From Todiramphus chloris collaris (Eukaryota > Chordata > Aves > Coraciiformes > Alcedinidae): a DNA stretch of 64,000 bases. The notes under the pieces were generated by a model. That model was given only the letters and a program-made list of their open reading frames with translations, was not told where the DNA came from and did not search any database. The translations under genes were made by a program, and so were the position numbers. The first letter of the stretch is position 1, and each line of letters opens with the position of its first letter. This document shows positions 62,666 through 64,000 of the stretch, piece by piece. The DNA is taken from the NCBI GenBank assembly GCA_025345505.1, contig JANVCC010000021.1, forward strand, positions 1,082,902 through 1,146,901, written 5' to 3'.

Positions 62666-64000
62666 CATCCACTTCCACCAGAACAAATAATAATCTCCAA
62701 AGCAGACATCTCCTTCCCTCCAAAAACAATTTATGAAAGCAAGATGAGATTTATGACACTATTGTACAGAGTAAGTAATTTTATCATTTCCATGATAAAT
62801 GGATAAACAATAGATAAACAATCCATAGGATTGTTCAGTATGAACATACACCAAACAGTAGGACAGGCTCTGATCTAAATTCTTTTGTAGTGCAGGGGGA
62901 TTTCTAGACAGAACTCAGAAGGTCTTGTCAATCTCTGACAAAGGTAAGTAGCTGGCTGGTTTACATTCAGAGTGGAAAAGCTTGTACACCTGAAAACCTC
63001 CAGGGGAAAGATGTGCTTTTAAAAGACAATCTAGACATTCTCCTCAGGAAAGAATTTTATGCTGGGGCCGTATATTTGATATCTCACCGGTGGCTGATAA
63101 GCTATTAAGTGCCCTCTGGAAAGCTCCTTGAGCAACACCCTCCTTTTAGCTCTCAGCAATGAAGGTAGATATTTGTGATTGCAGTTTAGCACACATTTGC
63201 AGTCCCGGTAGCAGTTAATCACAGGTGACAGTAAAAAGCCATGATTGGAATGTAACCATACTGAGAAAGGTTTAAAATTCCCTCCAGATAAACCCCCGGG
63301 CACAAGTGGGACGGAATGTTACCCCAGGCAAATTAATGTCTTATCGAGTCATAACTCACTGCTGAGCATCCACGTACATCCAGTCATCTGAAAGATGTTC
63401 TGTGCATCAGACTCTACTCCAAGGTAATATCCCTAGAAAATACTCCACCAGAGTGTCTGACTTGATCTCTGTTTATACGTTCTTCCACAAGATAGGTAAA
63501 CATCAAAAAAGCATGTAGTTTGTTGGGAAAGAGAATTCAAACAACAGTGTGTGAAGTACGTGCTGCATAGATTATTTACTATGCCAGACTGATGTCATCT
63601 GACTTTACCAACTATCCTGCTGCTCTTCTTCTATGGCTGAGAGTGGGCCAAATGCCCACGGAAACAACAATTTAGGTGTCTTCCACCTAAGGGAGGAGAA
63701 CATGCAGAAAAGGCCATTTCCACTCCCAGAGAGCAGCCAACAGATCAAAGATAACACAGAAGAGAGCGAGTAGGAAAGGACAAAGAAATCAAGGCTGATG
63801 AAAGTTACAAAAGAAAGGAGATACTGAAATGCTGTTGAGATAGAGTGACTAGCAGATGTAAAGCAAGAGTAAGAAGAGAGAAGCCTCTCTGAAGATAAAT
63901 TTCTCAGATAGGATTCATCTTACTCAGTATTAGGTGTTCAAAGTAGCTGTCCATATAACAGCTACTCACCCTAGTCTACCCTGGAGAAAAACAGGCTCTT
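62666..64000. other. Intron 3 DNA with no recognised element
   Basis: No gene, exon or repeat family recognised to the end of the window. Confidence 0.5.

Overview
The window looks like one piece of a bird (avian or near-avian sauropsid) nuclear genome. The evidence is AT-rich, gene-poor DNA with about two dozen CR1 retrotransposon copies, many ending in the avian-style CR1 octamer tail (ATTCTATG/ATTCTGTG), avian-type solo LTRs, and two 10-N scaffold gaps (19156-19165 and 52436-52445). Nothing bacterial, viral or plasmid-like was seen.

Only one protein-coding gene can be supported. It lies on the minus strand and is the GABA-A receptor gamma-3 subunit gene, GABRG3. Two consecutive internal exons are present with exact splice borders: the 221-bp exon at 6398-6618 (extracellular domain, benzodiazepine-site loops) and the 83-bp exon at 2372-2454 (the Cys-loop). 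Their reading phases match (AG|G arginine codon across the junction). I call them exons 4 and 5 by analogy with vertebrate gamma-subunit genes. The upstream exon was not found in the following 57 kb, so 6619-64000 is read as part of a very long intron 3. Positions 2455-6397 are intron 4, and 1-2371 is the start of intron 5.

The introns are mostly retrotransposon debris. CR1 copies occur in both orientations. They include one starting about 50 bp past the exon 4 donor, one with long flanking direct repeats, an internal reverse-transcriptase fragment (24835-25330) and a tandem CR1 pair (37625-38345). A solo LTR with CCAAT, TATA and AATAAA signals on the minus strand sits at about 31067-31443, and a second probable LTR at about 53725-54305. 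A decayed minus-strand fragment at 11355-12032 resembles the hAT-derived (KIAA1586/ZMYM/ZBED-like) protein family and carries in-frame stops.

Unexplained structure includes an 882-bp stop-free frame at 47275-48156, a GC-richer block with two RFX X-box-like motifs directly beside an assembly gap (18860-19155), a 48-bp minisatellite interrupted by the other gap, a perfect (AAGGG)10 array, a 120-nt A/C-only tract, and several short perfect palindromes or hairpins. I see no convincing new multi-gene system. The most interesting items are these fossils and candidate regulatory blocks inside the GABRG3 introns.
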